Source: CAZPEV01 sp964585635
GTDB lineage: Bacteria; Zixibacteria; MSB-5A5; GN15; JAAZOE01
Length of the DNA stretch: 22,460 bases
NCBI GenBank assembly: GCA_964585635.1
Contig: CAZPEV010000036.1
Location: forward strand, 1 to 22,460
Direction: 5' to 3'
In this document: one piece after another, positions 15,001 through 21,802 of the stretch
Position numbering within the stretch: the stretch's first letter is position 1
How the letters are laid out: each line of letters starts with the position of its first letter
Position numbers and translations under genes: made by a program
Notes under the pieces: generated by a model
The model's database searches: none
Told to the model about the DNA's origin: nothing
Seen by the model: only the letters and a program-made list of their open reading frames with translations

Positions 15001-15787
15001 AGGTATCCTCCTGGTCGCCCTGCTCGCCCTGAGCGCCGCGGCGTTCGGCGAGATTTCGCAGAAAGAGGCGATTAAGATCGGCAAGAAAAATCTGGGCGAC
15101 CTCATGCGGCAATCGCATCATTTCCAGGCGGAGTATGATACGGTTATCGCGCTGCCGGTGCATTCGAGAGTCGTCTGGAAAGACGATTACTACCTTCTGT
15201 ATTTTCTGAAAAACGACCGCTTTCAGGTGGAGATGGAGGTCAGCCGGAAGAACGGCCGACCGACCGTGTTGGCGGTGGGGCAGATGTCGGAGCCGTATTA
15301 TCAGCGCACCGACAGCACCTTCAGCTACAGATTCTTCAGCGTCGACTCGGCCAAGGCGCAGGCCTTTCAACGTAACCGACTCCAGCCCGATTCGGTGCGG
15401 CTGGTCTATTTCGGCGTAGTGCCGAAGCTGGGCAAGCGCGGGGTAATCTGGGAGACCTTTTCCACCGAGGATGTCGGCTACATTTCATTGGGGGGCCCGA
15501 GCATAACGCCGGAGGAGATGGTCAGCGAGATCAACAAGAATCAACGCGGACCGGGCAATTATGCCGCCGATTCAATCCGCATCCGGGAAGCGGCCGCTGA
15601 AATTAAACGGCTATCGTCGCTGACCCCGGCCCAGCGCGATCAATTGGCCTTAAACCCGGCGAAATTCGATTCTCTGGTTCAGAACCAGAAGGATCGAATG
15701 GAGGAAGTCTATACGCGTTTTCCGGACCTGCGCCCGCAGATCAAGCCTGATTCCCTCGCTGCGAAACCGGGCCCGCCGAAACCATAA
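14987..15787 (+). CDS. Exported protein of unknown function, co-expressed with lptC
   Basis: 266 residues; ATG 14987 lies inside the end of lptC, preceded by AGG. A signal peptide (MVRSKGILLVALLALSAAAFG) ends near residue 21. The middle part (about 22-190) is mixed alpha/beta with many aromatic residues (DYYLLYFLKNDRFQVEMEV, VGQMSEPYYQRTDSTFSYRF). The tail from about residue 195 is charged and helical (REAAAEIKRLSSLTPAQRDQ) and ends in a Pro/Lys-rich stretch. I recognise no family. The 14-bp overlap with lptC and the strong terminator afterwards define a two-gene unit, so a role in the envelope is plausible but unproven. Confidence 0.82.
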   Translation: MVRSKGILLVALLALSAAAFGEISQKEAIKIGKKNLGDLMRQSHHFQAEYDTVIALPVHSRVVWKDDYYLLYFLKNDRFQVEMEVSRKNGRPTVLAVGQMSEPYYQRTDSTFSYRFFSVDSAKAQAFQRNRLQPDSVRLVYFGVVPKLGKRGVIWETFSTEDVGYISLGGPSITPEEMVSEINKNQRGPGNYAADSIRIREAAAEIKRLSSLTPAQRDQLALNPAKFDSLVQNQKDRMEEVYTRFPDLRPQIKPDSLAAKPGPPKP

Positions 15788-15820
15788 TTTCCTGAATCGG
15801 AAGGCGACGGAAAGATCTTG

Positions 15821-15855
15821 GCTGACCACGGCTACCAGTCGTGGTCAGCTTTTTT
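15821..15855 (+). terminator. Rho-independent terminator after the lptC unit
   Basis: A perfect 10-bp stem, GCTGACCACG (15821-15830) with CGTGGTCAGC (15840-15849), a 9-base loop and six Ts (15850-15855). The -35 of the next promoter begins two bases later. Confidence 0.93.
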
Positions 15856-15856
15856 A

Positions 15857-15885
15857 TTGATCGCATGGCCGGTTTCCCCTACACT
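15857..15885 (+). promoter_or_regulatory. Promoter abutting the ModA-like lipoprotein gene
   Basis: TTGATC (15857-15862), a 17-base spacer and TACACT (15880-15885). Initiation would fall near 15892, leaving about three bases before the ATG at 15895. It is packed directly against the preceding terminator. Confidence 0.6.
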
Positions 15886-15894
15886 GGAATAATT

Positions 15895-16686
15895 ATGATT
15901 CGTCGTCGCTATTATCCTCTGCTGGCCATGGCGGTGATTCTTTTGACGTTGGGTGCCGCCGGCTGCCAGCAGCTGTCACGCGTCAGGTCCGGCGGGGTGA
16001 CGGTCGCGGCCCCGGACTACCTGCGCCCGGTCCTGGACAAGGCAGCCGACCAGTTCAAGCGGGAAAACAATATCACCGTGCGCATTACCTACCTGGCGCC
16101 GGATAAGGTGGTCGACCAGGCCCGCCGCGACCGCAATATCGACGCCTTCATCGCCGCCGACCAGGGCCGATTTAAGGATCGTGTCCTGCGCGATTCGGTG
16201 ATGCTCGACGGCCTATATTCCTGCCCGTTCCGACTCTCGCTGCTTCTGATCGGCCGGGCCGACGGCCCGCAGGCGGGCGATATCTCCGACCTCGACGGAG
16301 AGCAATTCCAGCGGGTGGCGGTCATGGCGCCGGAGTCGGGGTGCGTGGGGCAGGCCGCCAAAATCGTGCTGGAACGGAAACATCTGTGGAAGAAGATCCA
16401 GGGCAAGCTGGTTGTCGCCGAAACGCCTTCCCGCCTGATGTCGTTCCTGCAAACCGGGGAGGTCGATGCCGCCATCGTCTTGGAGCTGTCGGTGCCGAGC
16501 GAAAGGAAGCTGGTCGTCATGCAGAAACTTGACGGCGATCGCCTTCTGGACCGGTATCTACTGCACTGCGGCGCGGTTACGAGATCTTCTCAGCGCCAGG
16601 AATCGGCCCAGGCGTTTTTGGACCTGCTCGATTCCCAACTCTGCGATATATATTCCATCAAGGGAGTTACGCAAAACACCGACTGA
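15895..16686 (+). CDS. ModA-like substrate-binding lipoprotein (orphan)
   Basis: 263 residues with a lipoprotein signal (LLAMAVILLTLGAAGC, Cys24). The body follows the type II binding-protein fold of molybdate-binding ModA: GGVTVAAPDYLRPVLDKAAD, NIDAFIAADQGR, RVAVMAPESGCVGQAAKIVL and TGEVDAAIVLEL. The Ser-Ser-Gly segment that binds the oxyanion in typical ModA is replaced by YLAPDKVVDQ, and the usual late Tyr is not evident, so the ligand may not be molybdate. There is no permease (modB) or ATPase (modC) beside it. ATG 15895 is chosen because the lipobox follows at the right distance; the frame reaches back to 15841 across a promoter. A terminator stands before it and a separate promoter after it, so it is probably transcribed alone. 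Confidence 0.8.
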   Translation: MIRRRYYPLLAMAVILLTLGAAGCQQLSRVRSGGVTVAAPDYLRPVLDKAADQFKRENNITVRITYLAPDKVVDQARRDRNIDAFIAADQGRFKDRVLRDSVMLDGLYSCPFRLSLLLIGRADGPQAGDISDLDGEQFQRVAVMAPESGCVGQAAKIVLERKHLWKKIQGKLVVAETPSRLMSFLQTGEVDAAIVLELSVPSERKLVVMQKLDGDRLLDRYLLHCGAVTRSSQRQESAQAFLDLLDSQLCDIYSIKGVTQNTD

Positions 16687-16717
16687 GAGGATCATCGCCG
16701 ATTTTCGACCCGGAGTC

Positions 16718-16745
16718 TTGCCTTTTCCCCGATCCCATATATATT
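16718..16745 (+). promoter_or_regulatory. Promoter for the comEA-like operon
   Basis: TTGCCT (16718-16723), a 16-base spacer and TATATT (16740-16745). Predicted initiation is near 16752, about 19 bases before the ATG at 16771. That short leader has no Shine-Dalgarno sequence. Confidence 0.5.
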
Positions 16746-16770
16746 GATCACTCCATATGCGGCTGTTGAC

Positions 16771-17139
16771 ATGAACCGATTCTTCGAATTTTCAAAAGCG
16801 CAGGCAAAGATCCTCACCGTTCTTTCGGTGGTCCTCTTCGCCGTGGGGAGTTATGCCTTGATCCGGGACTACTATCTGCGGCCATCGCCGACCCCCCATC
16901 CCTGGCAAGCAGAGGCCCTGGATGGCTATCTGCCGACGTTGGTGTTGGACTTGAACCGCTGCCCGGCCGAATCACTGGAGCTGATCCCCTGGATCGGGCC
17001 ATCATTGGCCCAGCGGATAGTCGCATACCGCCAAGAACATGGCCCGTTTGCCGCAGTGGAATCGCTGGCCAATGTAACCGGTCTTGGCCCGACCACGGTC
17101 GCGCGCGTCCGGCGCTATTTCCGAGTGACCACACCATGA
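16771..17139 (+). CDS. ComEA-like helix-hairpin-helix DNA-binding protein
   Basis: 122 residues: one N-terminal membrane helix (ILTVLSVVLFAVGSYALI, about residues 15-32), a short Pro-rich linker, then a double helix-hairpin-helix domain from about residue 62 (LDLNRCPAESLELIPWIGPS, YRQEHGPFAAVESLANVTGL, GPTTVARVRRYF). In competence systems ComEA binds double-stranded DNA in the periplasm and pulls it inward. The length fits the short membrane-anchored ComEA class. An upstream TTG at 16744 would add nine residues but falls on the -10 element, so I prefer ATG 16771. The stop overlaps the start of the next gene (ATGA). No comEC is in the window, so a DNA-uptake role is inference. Confidence 0.87.
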   Translation: MNRFFEFSKAQAKILTVLSVVLFAVGSYALIRDYYLRPSPTPHPWQAEALDGYLPTLVLDLNRCPAESLELIPWIGPSLAQRIVAYRQEHGPFAAVESLANVTGLGPTTVARVRRYFRVTTP

Positions 17140-17999
17140 AAAACGCCTGGGAGACCTACGGTGTCGCGCGCGTCGCCGATCGGTTGATGGCCGCGCGGGT
17201 GGAAAACGACGGCGCCAGGCTGTCGGTGGTTTCGCTGGTAACCTCGGAGGACGGCTTCAGCCGCGATTCGCTGGAAAGCGGCCGGCTTTTCTTCAACGTC
17301 GATGCGCGAACGGCCGTCGTCAAACAGATCCGGCTTAAGCGGAGCGGATTGCTGGCGGCGGCGGCCTTGGTTCAGTTCGAGATGAGTCAGGCGCTTCTGG
17401 ATCCGCCCGAGAGCTTTTATTTTGATACCCTGCCGGTGGAAGAGCGAAACGGATATCGGACCTTTCTGGGAATTGCCTACCATCGCCAGGAGATCGACCG
17501 CCAGATGACGGCCTACACCGAGCTTCTGCGCAAACCATCAGGCTTCAAACTCGACGCGGTGGCTCTGGCCGTCGGATATCTGACCTTCTGCCGGGTCGAG
17601 GCGGGGGACCTGCAACTGCTGCTCGACCTATCGCCGCACCGCGTCACCCTGGCGATTCTCTTTCGAAGGCAATTGCGCCAGGTCGGATATCTGGATTTGG
17701 CCCCAGGAGAGAAGCCCTCTCTGAGCGCGGCCAACCAACTGGCCAAAGAAGTAAAGATGACGGCGAGTTACCATCTGGGGCAGCTATTCCATGACGGCAT
17801 CACCATTCCGCTGTCGCGGATTATCCTCTGCGGACCATTGGCCGCCGACCCCTTGATTAGCGCCGGATTGGCCGAGCATTTCGCAACCGAAATCTCGAGG
17901 CCTCAATTTCACGAGGGGTATTTGCAGTCAACGCGGGCTTCCCTGAATCATCATTTACCGGAGCAATTCCTCATTCCGCTGGGGCTGGCGGTGCCATGA
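17136..17999 (+). CDS. PilM/GspL-like actin-fold protein (tentative)
   Basis: 287 residues, no signal peptide, so cytoplasmic. Segments match the layout of type IV pilus assembly protein PilM: a substrate-phase strand pair (FFNVDARTAVVKQIRL) followed by the amphipathic helix and acidic turn (ALVQFEMSQALLDPPESFYF); a central strand turn (LLLDLSPHRVTLAILFRRQL), in place of the usual DIG-type phosphate loop; and a late hydrophobic strand with IILCGPLAADPLISAGLAEHF resembling the second phosphate loop. The nucleotide-binding loops are degenerate, so ATP binding is doubtful. It overlaps comEA-like by 4 bp and rsmD by 4 bp, implying coupled translation. Pairing with comEA hints at pilus-linked DNA uptake. 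No pilN, pilO or pilQ is here. Family assignment is the uncertain part; the gene itself is clear. Confidence 0.75.
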   Translation: MKNAWETYGVARVADRLMAARVENDGARLSVVSLVTSEDGFSRDSLESGRLFFNVDARTAVVKQIRLKRSGLLAAAALVQFEMSQALLDPPESFYFDTLPVEERNGYRTFLGIAYHRQEIDRQMTAYTELLRKPSGFKLDAVALAVGYLTFCRVEAGDLQLLLDLSPHRVTLAILFRRQLRQVGYLDLAPGEKPSLSAANQLAKEVKMTASYHLGQLFHDGITIPLSRIILCGPLAADPLISAGLAEHFATEISRPQFHEGYLQSTRASLNHHLPEQFLIPLGLAVP

Positions 18000-18574
18000 G
18001 CATCCGGGTCGCGGGGGGGTATTTGCGGGGACGGATACTGAAGACCGTTCCGGGTCGAGTCACCCGTCCGACGACCGGCCGCGTGCGCGAGGCGATATTC
18101 TCTATCCTTCAGCACGACATCGAGGAAACGACAGTCCTTGACCTGTTCGCCGGCTCCGGCGCCCTGGCGATTGAAGCATTGTCACGCGGCGCCGCGGCGG
18201 CGGTTCTGGTCGAGCAGCATCCCAAGGCGGTCGCCGTCATCAAGGGCAACCTGGCTTCCTGCCACCTGGAATCGCGCCTGATCGCCGCCGATTATCGCAC
18301 GGCGCTGGCGATTCTGGCCGGCGAGAAACGCCGTTTTCATCTGGTGTTTGCCGATCCCCCGTACGATTTCGTCGAGGCGGATCTCCTTTACCGCCAATTG
18401 GCCGAATATCGGTTGTTTGAGAGCCATGGTTTTCTTATACTGGAGCATGCCGGCTCAGCCAGTCCGGCGGGAGATAATATCATCATGACACGCCGATTCG
18501 GAGATTCGGCCATAACGATTTTCGCCTATGATGAAAAAATCGAAAGTGATCGCGCTGTATCCGGGGACGTTTGA
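17996..18574 (+). CDS. rsmD: 16S rRNA (guanine966-N2)-methyltransferase RsmD
   Basis: 192 residues. Transfers methyl from S-adenosylmethionine to G966 of 16S rRNA. Diagnostic features: N-terminus MSIRVAGGYLRGRILKT, the RPTTGRVREAIFSIL motif typical of RsmD, SAM-binding DLFAGSGALAIEALSRGA and catalytic FADPPYDF. ATG 17996 overlaps the preceding stop (ATGA). Its 3' end overlaps coaD by 47 bp. The rsmD-coaD order is conserved in many bacteria. Confidence 0.95.
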   Translation: MSIRVAGGYLRGRILKTVPGRVTRPTTGRVREAIFSILQHDIEETTVLDLFAGSGALAIEALSRGAAAAVLVEQHPKAVAVIKGNLASCHLESRLIAADYRTALAILAGEKRRFHLVFADPPYDFVEADLLYRQLAEYRLFESHGFLILEHAGSASPAGDNIIMTRRFGDSAITIFAYDEKIESDRAVSGDV

Positions 18575-19022
18575 CCCTATCACCAACGGTCATCTGTCGC
18601 TGATTGACCGGGCGGTCGGCCTCTTTGATGAACTGATCGTGGCGGTTGCCCGAAGTACTCCCAAAGATACGCTCTTTACGGCCGAGGAACGTCTGACCAT
18701 GGTGCGCCGGGTACTCAGGGGAAAAAGGCGGGTTCGGGTCGTCCTGTTCGACCGCCTTATGGCCGATTATGCCCAGTCGGTCGGGGCGACGGCCATCGTC
18801 AGGGGACTGCGGGCGGTATCGGATTTCGAATACGAGTTCCAAATGGCGCTCATGAACCGACGTCTGGTCCACAATATCGAAACGGTCTTTCTGATGCCGG
18901 CCTTGTCGTGGGTCTACCTCTCGTCGACCATCGTCAAGGACGTCGCCGGAAACGGCGATGACGTCACCGACCTGGTTCCCAAACCCGTGGCTCTGATGCT
19001 GGCTCGAAAGTTCGGGCGATAG
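18528..19022 (+). CDS. coaD: Phosphopantetheine adenylyltransferase
   Basis: 164 residues, normal length. Catalyses ATP plus 4'-phosphopantetheine to dephospho-CoA plus pyrophosphate, the penultimate step of coenzyme A synthesis. Motifs: ALYPGTFDPITNGHLSLIDR with the TxGH-type nucleotide site, IVRGLRAVSDFEYEFQMALM, and the C-terminal YLSSTIVKDVAGNGDDVTDL. Two adjacent ATGs (18528, 18531) or a GTG at 18546 could start it. All lie inside rsmD, so the coding for the conserved YPGTFDP segment overlaps the rsmD tail. No clear ribosome site; translational coupling is likely. Confidence 0.95.
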   Translation: MMKKSKVIALYPGTFDPITNGHLSLIDRAVGLFDELIVAVARSTPKDTLFTAEERLTMVRRVLRGKRRVRVVLFDRLMADYAQSVGATAIVRGLRAVSDFEYEFQMALMNRRLVHNIETVFLMPALSWVYLSSTIVKDVAGNGDDVTDLVPKPVALMLARKFGR

Positions 19023-19031
19023 AGTGGTTCG

Positions 19032-19061
19032 GCCCGGCCGCAGTCCAATCAGGCGCCGGGC
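19032..19061 (+). terminator. Possible terminator hairpin after coaD
   Basis: GCCCGGC (19032-19038) pairs with GCCGGGC (19055-19061) around a 16-base loop, and no T-tract follows (GGATCGTTCCC). Location ten bases after the coaD stop fits a terminator, but the form is poor. Confidence 0.35.
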
Positions 19062-19088
19062 GGATCGTTCCCTCTTGCCCCTAATAGG

Positions 19089-19117
19089 TTGACAATATCC
19101 GCCGATCACCATATTAT
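19089..19117 (+). promoter_or_regulatory. Promoter for greA
   Basis: TTGACA (19089-19094), a 17-base spacer, TATTAT (19112-19117). Initiation near 19124 gives a leader of about 26 bases containing GAGGG before the ATG at 19150. Confidence 0.85.
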
Positions 19118-19149
19118 TCGACTGAAGTTTAAAAGGTTGAGGGTTTGTC

Positions 19150-19626
19150 ATGACCGATTCCGGCCCCATTCATATGTCCGAGGAAGGATACGAAAAGCTC
19201 AAGGCCGAACTGCACAAGCTGAAATTCGTCGAGCGCCCGGCCATCGTGTCCGAAATCAGAAAGGCCCGGGAGCATGGCGACCTGTCCGAAAATGCCGAAT
19301 ATCATGCCGCCAAGGAGGCCCAGTCGCACCTGGAGCGGGCCATCTCCGACCTGGAATACAAGCTCTCGCGCGCCCGGGTGGTCAAACGGGATGAGGTCGC
19401 CAAGGGAAAGGCCTATCTGTTCGCCGCCGTGACGGTGCTCGACCTCAATGACCAGGAAGAAGAAACATACACCCTGGTTCCCCCGGAAGAATCGAAACCG
19501 GAAGAGAACCATATCTCGATCAAGTCCCCTATCGGTCAGGGGCTGCTGGGAAAAGATGTCGGCGACGTGGTTGAGATCAAAGTCCCGGCCGGCGTTCTGA
19601 AGTATAAAATAATCAAAATTGATTGA
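19150..19626 (+). CDS. greA: Transcription elongation factor GreA
   Basis: 158 residues, the normal length. GreA enters the RNA polymerase secondary channel and stimulates cleavage of backtracked RNA. The N-terminal coiled coil carries the tip acidic motif EHGDLSENAEYHAAKEAQ, with the Asp and Glu that bring in the catalytic metal. The C-terminal FKBP-like domain shows SPIGQGLLGKDVGDVVEIKV. ATG 19150 has a weak GAGGG site; a second Met (MSEEGYEKL) nine codons in is less likely. It stands alone with its own promoter and terminator. Confidence 0.96.
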   Translation: MTDSGPIHMSEEGYEKLKAELHKLKFVERPAIVSEIRKAREHGDLSENAEYHAAKEAQSHLERAISDLEYKLSRARVVKRDEVAKGKAYLFAAVTVLDLNDQEEETYTLVPPEESKPEENHISIKSPIGQGLLGKDVGDVVEIKVPAGVLKYKIIKID

Positions 19627-19662
19627 TCGGGCGACGGCCTGCGGCGTCACCGATTCATCCTG

Positions 19663-19690
19663 CGGCCGGTTCACCGGCCGTTTCTGCTTT
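19663..19690 (+). terminator. Terminator after greA
   Basis: Perfect 7-bp stem CGGCCGG (19663-19669) with CCGGCCG (19674-19680), a TTCA loop, followed by TTTCTGCTTTC. The convergent minus-strand gene ends 36 bases further on. Confidence 0.7.
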
Positions 19691-19725
19691 CGGGCAAGAG
19701 GCCTGACTAATTTCGGGCCGGCGGT

Positions 19726-20811
19726 TTACCGGTCTTCGAACCAAGACGATATATGGCCGGCCGCCCGCAACCGGAGGGTGCTGAGGCGGCCGCGGAGATT
19801 TCCCGGCGGCAGATCGGCCGGGCGACAAAAGGCGTCGTCGGCCTCGATGACCCTGGCGCTGAAGTCGGCGATGACGGCCGGATCGGTCACGATGGCCATC
19901 GTTTCCTGCTCAAAACGGTAGCTGAAGTAGTCGAAATTGGACGAACCAACGATCAGATGGGAATTGTCAATCAGCATCGCCTTCAGATGGGTCATCCGGC
20001 CGGAATACAGTCGCAGGTCGAAGCCGGAGCGGGCCGCCTCCCAGACGATATAATCGGCCAGGGCCTTTTTGTTATTCTGTTCCGGGGTCACGACCAGAAC
20101 CTGAACGCCCCGCGCGACGGCATCGCGCAGGTGATGGCTGAAGGGAAAGGTCAGATAGGGGCTATGGACATAGATGGCGTCGCGGGCATTATCGATGAGA
20201 TCAAACAGGGGAATAAAGCCGGCGGCGTTGGTGCGGCCGTCGAGCGACAGCAGTTCGATCGGGCCGAACCGCCGGCGCCCGGCGAAATCCCTCTCCTCCC
20301 AGGTGGCCAGAAAGTCGCCGGCGAGGAACAGCGCCACCTGATCGTCCTCGATCCGCAGCATCATGTCGTGCCAGGCGAAATTGTGCTCGCTGAAATTGAT
20401 GCCGCCGATATAGCCGATCTGATCGTCGATGACGATGATTTTCTTGTGATTCCGGAAAGCAAACCGCGATAAAAGCGGCCCGACCGGATTGACAAACTTG
20501 ACCCTGGTGCCGTCGGTTTGCAACGCCGCGATCATCCGGGCCGTTTCCTTATCCTCGCGGCGCAGCTCGAGGTCAAGGAGATTCCGAGGCGAGTATAAGA
20601 ACCTGTCGCTGATAACGTACTTAGTGTAACTGTCAACGATGATCCGTTTGTCGGGGGCATACGAGGCGGTCATGGCCCCGGCCAGATCCAGTCCGACCGA
20701 ATCCCCCTCAAACGACAGCGTTTGGACATACACTTTCCGCCGGGCGGAATCGATGTCCCCGCGCAGGCGCTCCCAGAAATCACCGGAATCTATCAGCAGT
20801 TCAAGCTTCAA
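19726..20811 (-). CDS. Phospholipase D / cardiolipin synthase-like protein
   Basis: 361 residues with two HKD motifs: His122-Lys124-Asp129 in NHKKIIVIDDQIGYIGGIN, and His275-Lys277-Asp282 in THLKAMLIDNSHLIVGSSNF. The spacing and the GG-IN/GS-SN followers are as in the ClsA/ClsB group, which transfers phosphatidyl groups to make cardiolipin; other family members cleave phosphodiesters. It lacks the two N-terminal membrane helices of ClsA and has no signal peptide, which is closer to the ClsB form. The start is a TTG at 20811: an in-frame stop lies 7 codons upstream, no ATG or GTG comes before Met47, and the sequence KLELLIDSGDFWERL already matches the first domain. No good ribosome site is seen. 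It lies downstream of, but 140 bp apart from, the metal transporter permease. Confidence 0.88.
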   Translation of the reverse strand: MKLELLIDSGDFWERLRGDIDSARRKVYVQTLSFEGDSVGLDLAGAMTASYAPDKRIIVDSYTKYVISDRFLYSPRNLLDLELRREDKETARMIAALQTDGTRVKFVNPVGPLLSRFAFRNHKKIIVIDDQIGYIGGINFSEHNFAWHDMMLRIEDDQVALFLAGDFLATWEERDFAGRRRFGPIELLSLDGRTNAAGFIPLFDLIDNARDAIYVHSPYLTFPFSHHLRDAVARGVQVLVVTPEQNNKKALADYIVWEAARSGFDLRLYSGRMTHLKAMLIDNSHLIVGSSNFDYFSYRFEQETMAIVTDPAVIADFSARVIEADDAFCRPADLPPGNLRGRLSTLRLRAAGHISSWFEDR

Positions 20812-20950
20812 GCGACCAAATACCCCCGGTTATTGGTTTTCGCGTGCAAGGTAATATCTCGATAGACAGATCGCAAGCCCGCATTGCGATGGAAAAGGCA
20901 TCGGCCGGGGAATGACCGCGAGTCGCCCAAACGGAACGAACGCCGAACAA

Positions 20951-21802
20951 TCAGTGGGTCTGGGCGCGGAAAAACAGGCGGGAGCCAAAGGTCACGCCGA
21001 TGTAGACTATTCCGGCCACGATGATGATCGTCGCCCCCGCCGGAAGATTGGGACCATAGCTGACGCCCAGGCCGATCATCGTGAAGGCCATGCTGATCAC
21101 CGTCGCCAGAAGCATCATCCGCCAAAGAGTACTGGTGAAGTGCCCCGCCACCGCCGCCGGCAGCGTAATCAGCGCGATCACCATCACCGTCCCGACGACG
21201 TTGACCAGGATCACCACCGTCAGGGCGGTCAGGCAGAGCAGCAGCAGGTAAAACAGTTCGACATTCACTCCTCGCAGCCGGGCAAATTCCTCGTCAAAAC
21301 AGACCGCCAGAAGCTGATTGTAAAAGAGCAAACCAATAATAATCACCAAAGCATCGAGGGCGGCGATCAGGTAGATATCACCCTTGGAAACCATCAGGAT
21401 ATTGCCGAACAGGTAGCTCATCAGGTCCTGGTTGTACCCCGGCGTCTGGGAGATAAAAAGTATCCCCGCGGCCATGCCGATCGCCCACAGGGCGCCGATG
21501 GCGGTATCCTCCCGCTCGCGCGCCTTGAGGCTGACCAAGCCGATGATCACCGCCGCCATCAGGGCGGAAATCATGGCGCCGTGAAGCGGCTGCAGGAAGC
21601 TCCAGCCATGGACGACGTTGAGATAGCGGGCCGCTCCCATCCCCCCCAGCACGAAATGGGAAATGGCCCCGGCCACGTAGCTTATCCGGCGGGTGACGAC
21701 ATAGCTGCCCACGACACCGCAGGCGACCGAGGCCAGCAGGCCGGTCAGGACGGCATACTGGAGAAAGTCGTACCGGGCAATGGCCGAAAAAAACTCAGTC
21801 AC
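20951..21802 (-). CDS. Metal ABC importer permease, ZnuB/MntB family
   Basis: 283 residues, seven to eight membrane helices, the size and pattern of the ABC-3 family that imports Zn, Mn or Fe: YAVLTGLLASVACGVVGSYV, ISYVAGAISHFVLGG (coupling segment typical of the family), GALWAIGMAAGILFIS, VNVVGTVMVIALITLPAAVA. I place the start at GTG 21802, with GGGGAG 8 bases upstream, because it begins right before the first helix; the frame extends to 21853 without a better start. It overlaps the ATPase gene by 8 bp. Metal specificity cannot be read from the sequence. Confidence 0.92.
   Translation of the reverse strand: MTEFFSAIARYDFLQYAVLTGLLASVACGVVGSYVVTRRISYVAGAISHFVLGGMGAARYLNVVHGWSFLQPLHGAMISALMAAVIIGLVSLKAREREDTAIGALWAIGMAAGILFISQTPGYNQDLMSYLFGNILMVSKGDIYLIAALDALVIIIGLLFYNQLLAVCFDEEFARLRGVNVELFYLLLLCLTALTVVILVNVVGTVMVIALITLPAAVAGHFTSTLWRMMLLATVISMAFTMIGLGVSYGPNLPAGATIIIVAGIVYIGVTFGSRLFFRAQTH

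Noticed and set aside
16744..16770. Upstream TTG start for the comEA-like gene
   Set aside because: It falls on the -10 hexamer of the predicted promoter and would not be in the transcript.
18483..19169. Minus-strand open frame of 228 codons
   Set aside because: Antisense to coaD and flanks; no ribosome site and composition typical of a shadow frame.
19753..20472. Plus-strand open frame of 239 codons
   Set aside because: Lies wholly antisense to the phospholipase D-like gene, whose two HKD motifs and domain layout are unmistakable.
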